From Clostridia bacterium (lineage in GTDB: Bacteria > Bacillota_A > Clostridia > Oscillospirales > CAG-272), in the NCBI GenBank assembly GCA_017935805.1, contig JAGBGV010000131.1:1-8453 (forward strand): a DNA stretch of 8,453 nucleotides, given 5' to 3'. The stretch's first letter is position 1. Each line of letters begins with the position of its first letter. A program made the translations under genes and the position numbers. This document shows positions 1-5,592 of the stretch, in pieces. Below the pieces are notes generated by a model. It ran no database searches and was not told the DNA's origin. It was given only the letters and a program-made list of their open reading frames with translations.

Positions 1-1397
1 CCCTCTCCTTTCAGTTCTACTGTGTCAATTCCAATATGCATCAGAACTTCAGCTCCGTTATCTCCACTTATAGCAATTGCGTGGGACGTTTCTGCTATTG
101 ACTCAATAACTCCGTCAAGAGGAGAACATAGCTTACCTTCATATGGTATTATTGCCGTTCCGTCACCAAGGATTTTTTCAGCAAAGGTAGGGTCATTCAC
201 ATCTGATAATTCAACAGTTTTGCCGGACAATGGAGACAATAAGACAACACGATTCTTTTTTCTGCTAAACATACTCATATTTTCACCCTCAGAAATTTTA
301 TCTTTGATATTCATACTCAAAAACATTGTTCCCAAAAATCCAATGAAAAATGCGGTTATAATTGCAATTACCGTATTAATGAGGTTATCATAGTCATAAT
401 GACCTATATATCCGGTAAGCGCAATAATACCCGGGGTTGCCGTTGTGTACCGTTTTACTCCTGTTATCCCCATTAGAAAACCTGCAACACCTCCGGCCCC
501 TATTACTGTCAATAGCGAACCGCGTTTTTTTAGATTCACAGAGTACATTGCCGGTTCAGCAACACCAAGAAATGCGGTCAGCGATGCTGAAAGGGCATGA
601 CGTTTCTCGTCAACATTTTTAGAAACAAATGCTGTAGCCAACGAAGCACCGCTTTGAGCAATATTGGATACCAGCATTCCGGGACCTACAAAACGATCAT
701 ATCCAAGTAAGACAATATTATTTATTCCAAGAGGAACAAGACTATATTGAGTGCTTGTAAGCATCATGAGAGGGTATAGAGCGCCAATTAAAGTGGGAGT
801 AAGCCACGGAATCTTTGCGCTAGAGAGGCCTATTAGACTTGTTATACCTTCGCCCAAAAGTAAACCGACAGGCCCAAGAACTCCAAGAGCAAACACACCG
901 GTGACTGTGATAGACAGTGTTGGTTTAAGAAAAAATCTTACTTGTTTTATCTTTATCCTATCACACAAATGCTCGACAAATGACATAAACATAATGGAAA
1001 TTATAATTGGAAATACAGAAAATGAATAGTCAACAGTATATCGGTCATACACCGAAAAATCTCCTATCACTGTCTCAACAAGATGTAGCATTTCGGGATG
1101 TATAAGCATTCCGCCAACAGCCAGTGCACAAGGGATATTACACCCGAGTCGCTTTGCCGACGAATATGCGAGTAATAGCGGGAGATAATACAGCGGAGAC
1201 TCTGCGATCAATTCTATTAACAGTAACAATTCGCTGCCGGATTCTGCTATTTTGAGTTGAGCAGCAACAGCAAGTATAGCCTTCAGAAAACCTGCTGCTG
1301 TTATAGCGGGGGATATGGGCTTAAAGATCTCCGCAACAGTCTCAAATATAAAATTGAGCTTATCTCCATTATGAGAACGAGACAGAGACCTGTTCAT
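1..1397 (-). CDS. PTS sugar permease, EIIC-EIIA fusion (glucose superfamily, beta-glucoside-like), 3' end outside window
   Basis: Membrane permease that would import a sugar and pass phosphate to it. Translation from the ATG at 1397 gives 465 codons before the window edge. Residues about 15-365 are a hydrophobic EIIC domain with family-like stretches: GGMLIHPEM (95-103), a VPLGINNIVLLGYD segment (221-234) and the hallmark GVAEPAMY (278-285). After a short linker, an EIIA(Glc) domain starts near 385. It shows both histidines of that fold, in SHAIAI (His439) and MHIGIDTVEL (His454, the expected phospho-acceptor), and it is cut off just after ELKGEG. A GGAGG site 5-9 bases upstream fixes the start. 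An in-frame stop at 1425-1427 excludes an N-terminal extension, so the EIIB domain found at the front of BglF-type proteins is absent. No promoter of its own was found; read-through from the aldolase gene is likely. The substrate cannot be read from sequence; the beta-glucoside/sucrose/trehalose branch is the best guess. Confidence 0.9.
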   Translation of the reverse strand, partial: MNRSLSRSHNGDKLNFIFETVAEIFKPISPAITAAGFLKAILAVAAQLKIAESGSELLLLIELIAESPLYYLPLLLAYSSAKRLGCNIPCALAVGGMLIHPEMLHLVETVIGDFSVYDRYTVDYSFSVFPIIISIMFMSFVEHLCDRIKIKQVRFFLKPTLSITVTGVFALGVLGPVGLLLGEGITSLIGLSSAKIPWLTPTLIGALYPLMMLTSTQYSLVPLGINNIVLLGYDRFVGPGMLVSNIAQSGASLATAFVSKNVDEKRHALSASLTAFLGVAEPAMYSVNLKKRGSLLTVIGAGGVAGFLMGITGVKRYTTATPGIIALTGYIGHYDYDNLINTVIAIITAFFIGFLGTMFLSMNIKDKISEGENMSMFSRKKNRVVLLSPLSGKTVELSDVNDPTFAEKILGDGTAIIPYEGKLCSPLDGVIESIAETSHAIAISGDNGAEVLMHIGIDTVELKGE

Positions 1398-1423
1398 ATA
1401 ATTCCTCCGGGTAAAATATCGGA

Positions 1424-1451
1424 ATTATGATTTGCAATTTTTGCTCATAAT
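1424..1451 (-). promoter_or_regulatory. Hairpin/inverted repeat in the PTS gene leader
   Basis: On the minus strand ATTATGA-GCAA pairs with TTGC-(AAA)-TCATAAT: an 11-bp stem with a 3-base loop and a 3-base bulge, between the upstream terminator and the PTS ribosome binding site. It could be an RNA structure in the leader or a DNA operator. It does not resemble the LicT/SacY antiterminator hairpin. The function is inferred only. Confidence 0.45.
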
Positions 1452-1459
1452 ATCCAAAG

Positions 1460-1492
1460 AAAAAAAGTCCGAAAAGCTCAAGCCTCTCGGAC
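1460..1492 (-). terminator. Intrinsic terminator after the aldolase gene
   Basis: Minus-strand hairpin: GTCCGAGAGGC pairs with GCTTTTCGGAC (11 bp with two G-T pairs) around a TTGA loop, followed by seven T. It starts 19 bases after the aldolase stop codon and lies 70 bases before the PTS start, so it would reduce but perhaps not abolish transcription into the permease gene. A weaker T run on the other side (1494-1498) gives some bidirectional potential. Confidence 0.85.
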
Positions 1493-1511
1493 GTTTTTAA
1501 TTTAATTCGAC

Positions 1512-2192
1512 TTATTTGAGAAGATCTGCAACAAGCTTATCGCCGTAAACCATTTCCCAGTCCTTATTAAAATCATCGATTGCATAGTATGTAAGGGGAT
1601 GGTAAATAAGCATATCAAAAATATCGGGATTTACAGTAACTGCACCGGCACCTGTCATAGCAACCTTGTGAACCTGCTCAACATTCTTGAAGCTTGCAGC
1701 CAGAATCTTTGTCTTGATATCGTACATCTTGAACATATTTACTATTTCTTCAACAACATGGACACCGTCGGAAACGATATTATCAAGTCTGTTAATATAG
1801 GGGGCAACAAAATCTGCACCGGAGCTAGCAGCAATAAGAGCCTGCTGCTGTGTAAAGATTGCGGTCATTGTAACACCAAAACCCTTATCCTTGCAAAGGG
1901 AAGTTGCCTTGATGCCCTCGCGTGTGATCGGAATCTTCAAATAGAAGTTGTCGCCAATAACATTCTTAATTGCAACAGCTTCGTTAAGTATATCGTTTGC
2001 TTCGGTAGCGGTAGTCTGTACGTGAAGCATCTTATTATCTCCGATTATCTCGCGAATTGAGTAAAGAAGCTTCTTAAAATCTGTGTTTTCTTTTGAAACG
2101 ATTGTTGGATTGGTTGTTACGCCCGCAACAGGGTAGTACTCGCAGCATTTCTTAATTGCCTCAAGATTGGCGGTGTCGATCAAATATAACAT
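1512..2192 (-). CDS. fsa: Fructose-6-phosphate aldolase / TalC-type transaldolase family protein
   Basis: Cytosolic class I aldolase of about 220 residues (226 here, the usual size for the short TalC/FSA family). It should form a Schiff base on Lys86 (YLKIPIT). Other family signatures are Asp6 (LIDTAN), GVTTNPT (24-30), Thr110, APYINRLD (130-137) and ILAASFKN (163-170). By alignment from memory to E. coli FsaA, the positions that separate true F6P aldolases from transaldolases are Gln59 and Tyr132 here, as in FsaA, where transaldolases carry Glu and Phe. This favours cleavage of fructose 6-phosphate to dihydroxyacetone and glyceraldehyde 3-phosphate over transaldolase activity, although automatic annotation would probably say transaldolase. 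The ATG at 2192 follows an AAAGGAT site. The gene has its own strong promoter and precedes a PTS permease on the same strand, recalling the talC-PTS neighbourhood of E. coli. Family call very sure; reaction less so. Confidence 0.9.
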   Translation of the reverse strand: MLYLIDTANLEAIKKCCEYYPVAGVTTNPTIVSKENTDFKKLLYSIREIIGDNKMLHVQTTATEANDILNEAVAIKNVIGDNFYLKIPITREGIKATSLCKDKGFGVTMTAIFTQQQALIAASSGADFVAPYINRLDNIVSDGVHVVEEIVNMFKMYDIKTKILAASFKNVEQVHKVAMTGAGAVTVNPDIFDMLIYHPLTYYAIDDFNKDWEMVYGDKLVADLLK

Positions 2193-2233
2193 ATCTACTC
2201 ATCCTTTATGAATAATAATTTTCTATATGTTAT

Positions 2234-2262
2234 ATTATAACATTTTCGCCAGAGTTCGTCAA
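2234..2262 (-). promoter_or_regulatory. Sigma-A promoter of the aldolase gene
   Basis: -35 TTGACG (2262-2257), 17-bp spacer, -10 TATAAT (2239-2234) with an extended TGT just before it. The predicted start near 2227 gives a leader of about 35 bases to the ATG. Confidence 0.85.
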
Positions 2263-2370
2263 TCATACTTGTTGCCGTAATTTATAAATTTAACGCACAT
2301 TTTTTGTTTTAATTGCACAATAATAAGCGCGACATATTGGTAATAAGCAACACACAACTGAGTCGCACAA

Positions 2371-2408
2371 ACCAATGCACCGATTATTTACAAAAAGAGC
2401 ACATTGGT
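2371..2408. repeat. Weak inverted repeat in the 265-bp gap between the aldolase and Nudix genes
   Basis: ACCAATG (2371-2377) and CATTGGT (2402-2408) form a 7-bp inverted repeat around 24 bases; a further ATTGGT lies at 2336-2341. There is no T run, so it is a poor terminator. Apart from the aldolase promoter and a short TGTGA-ATACA-TCACA dyad at 2427-2441, I see no gene or RNA in 2193-2457, and no convincing terminator for the Nudix gene. Confidence 0.25.
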
Positions 2409-2457
2409 GTTAAAAATGTTAAATTATGTGAATACATCACAAAAGTTGGCTGATCAA

Positions 2458-2943
2458 TCATCGCCTCGCATCAAATAATACAATTTTCCCGTTTTCAATA
2501 GCCTCAATAAGTGACCCATCTTTTGAGTAAACAAGCTTTAATGTGAAAAAGTCGCACTCATCCTCGATCTTCTTAAGGAAAATTTTGTCACCCTCCCAAA
2601 GGTCAAGATCATACAGCCGATCTTTGTCGATCCACTCAAGTGTACCCTCATCACAGTCAATCAGTTCTCCGGAAAAGTCGCTGCACTTAAACAAAAACAT
2701 GTATTCGCAGACGCCACCCTCAATAATAAATGTTATTACAGAGCGAAGCTTTAAGTCGCCAAGCGTCAGTCCGGTTTCCTCAATCGCCTCACGCCTTATG
2801 CATTCCTCCGGGGATTCATCAGCCTCAAATCCGCCGCCGATTCCTATCCATTTATCCTTATTGACATCATTTATCTTCTTGACTCTGTGCAACATCAAGT
2901 ATTGCCCATCTTTTTCTATATAGCATAAAGTTGTATTTCTCAT
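2458..2943 (-). CDS. Nudix hydrolase (MutT / 8-oxo-dGTP diphosphatase type)
   Basis: Cytosolic pyrophosphohydrolase of 161 residues, probably acting on an oxidised or other nucleoside triphosphate. The Nudix box matches G-x5-E-x7-REUxEExGU exactly: Gly37, Glu43, then REAIEETGL at 51-59, whose glutamates bind the catalytic metal. The strand-forming N-terminus (NTTLCYIEKDGQYLMLHR) and the WIGIGGGFE lead-in are typical of Firmicute MutT paralogues labelled 8-oxo-dGTP diphosphatase; the substrate is not proven. The start is the ATG at 2943 with GTGGAGG seven bases upstream. The reading frame stays open to 3042, but that extension would begin upstream of the gene's own promoter. It is a single gene, divergent from the lipoprotein and separated from the aldolase by 265 bp. 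Confidence 0.88.
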   Translation of the reverse strand: MRNTTLCYIEKDGQYLMLHRVKKINDVNKDKWIGIGGGFEADESPEECIRREAIEETGLTLGDLKLRSVITFIIEGGVCEYMFLFKCSDFSGELIDCDEGTLEWIDKDRLYDLDLWEGDKIFLKKIEDECDFFTLKLVYSKDGSLIEAIENGKIVLFDARR

Positions 2944-2962
2944 TACCACACCTCCACAATAA

Positions 2963-2991
2963 ATTATAAGCATATATTGCGTCAAAGTCAA
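2963..2991 (-). promoter_or_regulatory. Sigma-A promoter of the Nudix gene
   Basis: -35 TTGACT (2991-2986), 17-bp spacer, -10 TATAAT (2968-2963). Transcription should begin near 2956, only about 13 bases before the ATG, so the mRNA would start at or just before the GGAGG ribosome binding site (2951-2955). Confidence 0.8.
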
Positions 2992-3073
2992 TAAAACAGC
3001 CCCCAATTGCCGTATTTTCCCGTTATTAAGTAATTTTGTCACCTAATCTTCACTCAAAAATCAGGTAAAACAG

Positions 3074-3102
3074 TTGATGTTTTATAAAAAATATGATATA
3101 AT
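3074..3102 (+). promoter_or_regulatory. Sigma-A promoter of the trigger-factor-like lipoprotein gene
   Basis: -35 TTGATG (3074-3079), 17-bp spacer, -10 TATAAT (3097-3102) with an extended TGA before it. Predicted start near 3109, leaving a leader of about 27 bases. The -35 lies between the arms of a small inverted repeat, TAAAACA (3066-3072) and TGTTTTA (3078-3084). Confidence 0.8.
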
Positions 3103-3121
3103 ACCGTTGTTTTATATCATA
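3092..3121. repeat. Perfect 10-bp inverted repeat over the lipoprotein -10 box and start site
   Basis: TATGATATAA (3092-3101) and TTATATCATA (3112-3121) are exact reverse complements around a 10-base spacer. The left arm contains most of the -10 box, and the predicted transcription start lies in the spacer. This is the usual place for a repressor operator. Because only the right half is transcribed, a DNA site is more likely than an RNA hairpin. The regulator is unknown. Confidence 0.55.
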
Positions 3122-3135
3122 ATGTGAGGTATTAC

Positions 3136-4308
3136 ATGAGAAAATTACTTATACTATTACTTTCGTTGTCACTTGTAATTTCCTTTGTTGCTTGTGATAA
3201 AGATGATTCCCCCGTGTCTGACGGTACTGAACCGCCTGTTAATGACACAGGTGCATCCGTTCCTTCCGATACTACTGATACCGAGGACGGCACTGAGACA
3301 GGAGCCCCTGTAGAAATAATAGAGCCTTTCGATTACATGGCAAATGATCTGTCACCTTATATCACTCTCGGCCAGTATGAAGGACTTACTGTAACAGTTG
3401 ACATCATTACTCCTACTGACGAGGAATATGCCGCTGAGGTTGAATCTCTTCTCGCAGAATACGCATATACACCTTTTATCAAAGAAGATAGACCTTCAGT
3501 ATCCGGCGACAACCTCAATGTTGACTACGAAGGCTTTATAAACGGCGAAGCGGTAAATGGAACCGCAGCAAAAGGTGATATTATCACAATAGCCGAGAAC
3601 TCAGGCTACATACCAGGCTTTGTTGAGGGATTTATCGATCACAATATAGGCGAGACCTTCAGCTTTGATGTAACATTCCCAGAAGATTACGGCAATTCCG
3701 ACCTTGCGGGAGTAACAGTTACTTTCCAGTGTAAGATCAACGGCATTTACGACGGCACTGAAGCATTCCCGCCCACCATTGAAGAGTTTGTTGCTGAGTT
3801 CACTGATTTTGAAACTGTTGAAGAATTCCACAAATACCACCGTGAAATTCTTGACCAGCAGTTATATCAGAAAGCCCTTGCATCTGTTCACGATCTTCTT
3901 TGGAAGCAGATCATCGATAACTCAACATATCATTCTTTCCCTGAAGAAGAGGTAACCCGTATCTATAATACTTACACGGATACATACAAACAGTATGCTG
4001 AAATGTACGGCGTTGACTATGACACATTCCTCAGCGAATATGTAGGCACAACCGATGAGGAGCTTCACGAAACAAGCCGCCTGTATGTAAGAGAAGACCT
4101 TACTCTGTATCAGCTTGTTAAGGAGCTTGAGGTTGAGATTTCTGACGAAGAATATCAGGCAGGATGCGAGCTTTACGCACAGCAGGCAGGTGTTACAGTT
4201 GATCAGTTCCTTGAATACTATGACGAAGACACCATAAAGCTTTCACTCTTATACGAAAAGGTTCTTATGATAATTTCAGACTCAGCTGAGGTTATTGAGA
4301 ATAAATAA
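3136..4308 (+). CDS. Trigger-factor-like lipoprotein: FKBP-type peptidyl-prolyl isomerase plus trigger factor C-terminal chaperone domain
   Basis: Predicted surface-anchored folding factor of 390 residues. Residues 1-20 are a lipoprotein signal peptide (MRK, then a hydrophobic core, ending SFVAC), with Cys20 as the lipidated residue; Phe at -3 is slightly unusual. Residues 21-62 are a flexible linker rich in Asp, Thr, Pro and Gly. Residues about 72-205 contain the trigger-factor-style FKBP domain, with LNVDYEGFINGE (127-138), YIPGFVEGF (158-166) and FPEDY...LAG (181-192). The rest, about 207-390, is acidic and helical and matches the trigger factor C-terminal substrate-holding domain (for example GTTDEELHETSRLYVREDL). 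The N-terminal ribosome-binding domain is replaced by the signal peptide, so it should act outside the membrane, as PrsA does. The ATG at 3136 is chosen because GAGGT lies six bases upstream; an in-frame GTG at 3124 would overlap that site. Monocistronic. Confidence 0.87.
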   Translation: MRKLLILLLSLSLVISFVACDKDDSPVSDGTEPPVNDTGASVPSDTTDTEDGTETGAPVEIIEPFDYMANDLSPYITLGQYEGLTVTVDIITPTDEEYAAEVESLLAEYAYTPFIKEDRPSVSGDNLNVDYEGFINGEAVNGTAAKGDIITIAENSGYIPGFVEGFIDHNIGETFSFDVTFPEDYGNSDLAGVTVTFQCKINGIYDGTEAFPPTIEEFVAEFTDFETVEEFHKYHREILDQQLYQKALASVHDLLWKQIIDNSTYHSFPEEEVTRIYNTYTDTYKQYAEMYGVDYDTFLSEYVGTTDEELHETSRLYVREDLTLYQLVKELEVEISDEEYQAGCELYAQQAGVTVDQFLEYYDEDTIKLSLLYEKVLMIISDSAEVIENK

Positions 4309-4353
4309 AAAAACACCGCATTGCCGACATTAGCCGAGCAGTGCGGTTTATTT
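4307..4353. terminator. Shared bidirectional terminator between the lipoprotein and glycosyltransferase genes
   Basis: ACCGCATTGC (4315-4324) pairs with GCAGTGCGGT (4338-4347), 10 bp with one G-T pair, around a 13-base loop. Seven A precede it (a T run for the minus-strand gene) and TTTATTTATT follows it for the plus-strand gene. It lies in the 46-bp gap between the two convergent stop codons; the minus-strand direction looks stronger. Confidence 0.85.
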
Positions 4354-4354
4354 A

Positions 4355-5104
4355 TTACTTCTTTGACGACAGCTTGTATTTCCAGGTTCCAAAATAAAAC
4401 TTCGGCAGCTTCATCATTCTGCCTATGCGCTTAGGGTCACACAGGAGCCTGTAGAACCACTCAAGACCAAGCTTGATAAAGATCCTTGGTGCACGCTTAA
4501 CTGCGCCGGAATAGCCGTCAAGCGATCCGCCAAGGGCAAGCATAAGCTTAACACTTGTCAGCTTTGAGCGATTATTATATATCCACTTTTCCTGTGTGGG
4601 CGCGCCAAGACAAACATACAGTATGTCAGCGCAGGACACATTGATTTTCTCAATTATCTTTTCGTTTTCTTCGCCATCCTTTTTGAAATAACCGTCTGCG
4701 CATCCAACAAAGTTAACGTTTCCGTATTTTTCAGAGAGAGCGGACATTGCAGCCTCCGCAACCCCGGTTTTTCCACCCAGCATGAAAACTCGATATTCTG
4801 TACCGGCAACTCTACGGATAAGCTCTTCGCCAACCTCAATACCCGCTACTTTTCCGTGTTCAAACGGAGTACCAAGTATTCTTCCGGCTTTTACAACTCC
4901 AATTCCGTCGGGAATTATCAACTCCGCGGAATTTAAAATATTATAAAGCTCGGGAGAGTCAATACAAGATTGAACGATTTCCGAGTTAGGTGTGTAAAGG
5001 GCGGTCTGCTTACCATCCTCAAGATTTGAAAGTAATATGTCAACAGCACCGTTTAGTGAAACACTGTCGAACATAACACCTCTGATATTGATCTTATTTG
5101 ACAT
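4355..5104 (-). CDS. WecG/TagA/CpsF family glycosyltransferase
   Basis: Membrane-associated GT26-family enzyme of 249 residues. Relatives add an N-acetylhexosamine (ManNAc in TagA, ManNAcA in WecG) to an undecaprenyl-linked sugar during teichoic acid or surface polysaccharide synthesis. Family motifs in order: TPNSEIV (38-44), IPDGIGVV (64-71, Asp66 at the position of the proposed catalytic base), MLGGKTGVAE (108-117), CADGYF (135-140), LGAPTQEKW (166-174), GGSLDGYSGAVKRAP (192-206) and the C-terminal GLEWFYRLLCDPKR (213-226), which in TagA relates to membrane binding. The length is normal. The ATG at 5104 has GGAG six bases upstream; a GTG further up (5134) lies inside the preceding terminator hairpin. 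No promoter of its own is seen, so it is probably reached by read-through from acpP. Donor and acceptor sugars cannot be read from sequence. Confidence 0.9.
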   Translation of the reverse strand: MSNKINIRGVMFDSVSLNGAVDILLSNLEDGKQTALYTPNSEIVQSCIDSPELYNILNSAELIIPDGIGVVKAGRILGTPFEHGKVAGIEVGEELIRRVAGTEYRVFMLGGKTGVAEAAMSALSEKYGNVNFVGCADGYFKKDGEENEKIIEKINVSCADILYVCLGAPTQEKWIYNNRSKLTSVKLMLALGGSLDGYSGAVKRAPRIFIKLGLEWFYRLLCDPKRIGRMMKLPKFYFGTWKYKLSSKK

Positions 5105-5123
5105 ATACATCTCCAACAGAAAC

Positions 5124-5151
5124 AAAAAACGCACCGTATGATCGGCACGTT
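5124..5151 (-). terminator. Intrinsic terminator between acpP and the glycosyltransferase gene
   Basis: Minus strand: AACGTGCCG pairs with CGGTGCGTT (9 bp, two G-T pairs) around ATCATA, with the T run continuing into 5124-5127. It sits 10 bases after the acpP stop and 19 bases before the next start, so it would make the highly expressed acpP transcript mostly monocistronic while letting a fraction through. Confidence 0.75.
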
Positions 5152-5161
5152 TCAGTTGTAA

Positions 5162-5398
5162 TTATTTTGATTCACCGCTGATCTCAGCAAGATAATTTGC
5201 AACGTCGCCAACAGTAATGAACTTATGTATTTCTTCATCGCTGATCTCAATGTCAAACTTTTCTTCGCACTGAAGAACAAGGTCAGCAAGCTCAAGAGAG
5301 TTGATTCCGAGATCGTTAACAAGTTCTGCTTCGGGTGTAATAGCACCTTCGTCTACTGAAAGTTCTTCAACGAGCAGTTTCTTTACTTTTTCAAACAT
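5162..5398 (-). CDS. acpP: Acyl carrier protein
   Basis: Small acidic carrier of 78 residues (the usual length) that holds growing acyl chains on a 4'-phosphopantetheine arm in fatty acid synthesis. The attachment motif is DLGINSLELADLV (29-41) with Ser34 as the modified residue. The residue before it is Asn rather than the textbook Asp, a variant I recall from clostridial ACPs that does not remove the attachment serine. The acidic helix II/III region (EEKFDIEISDEE) is intact. TAAGGAG lies nine bases before the ATG. The gene stands apart from any fab cluster in this window, is driven by a perfect-consensus promoter, and is followed by a terminator and a glycosyltransferase gene. It could be the housekeeping ACP or a dedicated carrier; the strong promoter fits the former. 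Confidence 0.93.
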   Translation of the reverse strand: MFEKVKKLLVEELSVDEGAITPEAELVNDLGINSLELADLVLQCEEKFDIEISDEEIHKFITVGDVANYLAEISGESK

Positions 5399-5447
5399 TA
5401 TGATTTACTCCTTAATTGAATGTAGTTTACAATTTTATGAATTATTG

Positions 5448-5461
5448 TTTTGTCAACAAAA
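5448..5461. promoter_or_regulatory. Dyad at the acpP transcription start (possible operator)
   Basis: TTTTGT-CA-ACAAAA: 6-bp arms around two bases, centred within a few bases of the predicted acpP start near 5457. The position suits a repressor site. It does not match the FapR or FabT sites I remember, and in AT-rich DNA chance cannot be excluded. Confidence 0.35.
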
Positions 5462-5463
5462 TA

Positions 5464-5492
5464 ATTATAATGATATTAACCGCCCGTGTCAA
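5464..5492 (-). promoter_or_regulatory. Perfect-consensus sigma-A promoter of acpP
   Basis: -35 TTGACA (5492-5487), 17-bp spacer, -10 TATAAT (5469-5464): full match to consensus. Predicted start near 5457, leader about 59 bases. Confidence 0.88.
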
Positions 5493-5512
5493 TACTTTTG
5501 ATCAAAAAAGTA
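5493..5512. promoter_or_regulatory. Palindrome just upstream of the acpP -35 box
   Basis: TTTTGATCAAAA (5496-5507) is an exact 12-bp palindrome, and the wider 5493-5512 stretch is nearly symmetrical (TAC at one end, GTA at the other). It abuts the acpP -35 box and lies about 20 bp upstream of the divergent acetyltransferase -35 box, so a bound protein could affect both. Confidence 0.35.
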
Positions 5513-5531
5513 GGTTGTTGCGTTCTTTGAC

Positions 5532-5560
5532 TTGAAATATTAGGAGAAATAAGATATAAT
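5532..5560 (+). promoter_or_regulatory. Sigma-A promoter of the acetyltransferase gene
   Basis: -35 TTGAAA (5532-5537), 17-bp spacer, -10 TATAAT (5555-5560). Predicted leader of about 26 bases. A short inverted repeat, GGAGA (5543-5547) and TCTCC (5560-5564), brackets the -10 box. Confidence 0.8.
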
Positions 5561-5592
5561 CTCCATAATAAATTAACGACGGAGCGATTCAA

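Noticed and set aside
1599..2060. 153-codon open frame antisense to the aldolase gene
   Set aside because: Cys/Asn-rich with no recognisable domain; it mirrors the codons of the well-supported aldolase gene.
2427..2441. CRP-like site TGTGA-ATACA-TCACA
   Set aside because: The spacer is five bases rather than six, it lies downstream of the Nudix stop rather than at a promoter, and CRP regulation is not expected in this kind of organism.
2944..3042. N-terminal extension of the Nudix protein to a start at 3042
   Set aside because: The gene's own promoter lies inside this stretch, the family starts at MRNTT, and the ATG at 2943 has a good GTGGAGG site.
3124..3135. GTG at 3124 as the lipoprotein start
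   Set aside because: It overlaps the GAGGT ribosome binding site of the ATG at 3136, which gives a normal signal peptide beginning MRK.
5105..5134. GTG at 5134 as the glycosyltransferase start
   Set aside because: It lies inside the terminator hairpin, while the ATG at 5104 has GGAG at proper spacing and gives the normal family length.
5399..5592. Riboswitch or T-box leader upstream of acpP or the acetyltransferase
   Set aside because: The leaders are too short (about 59 and 26 bases) and lack conserved riboswitch or T-box elements.
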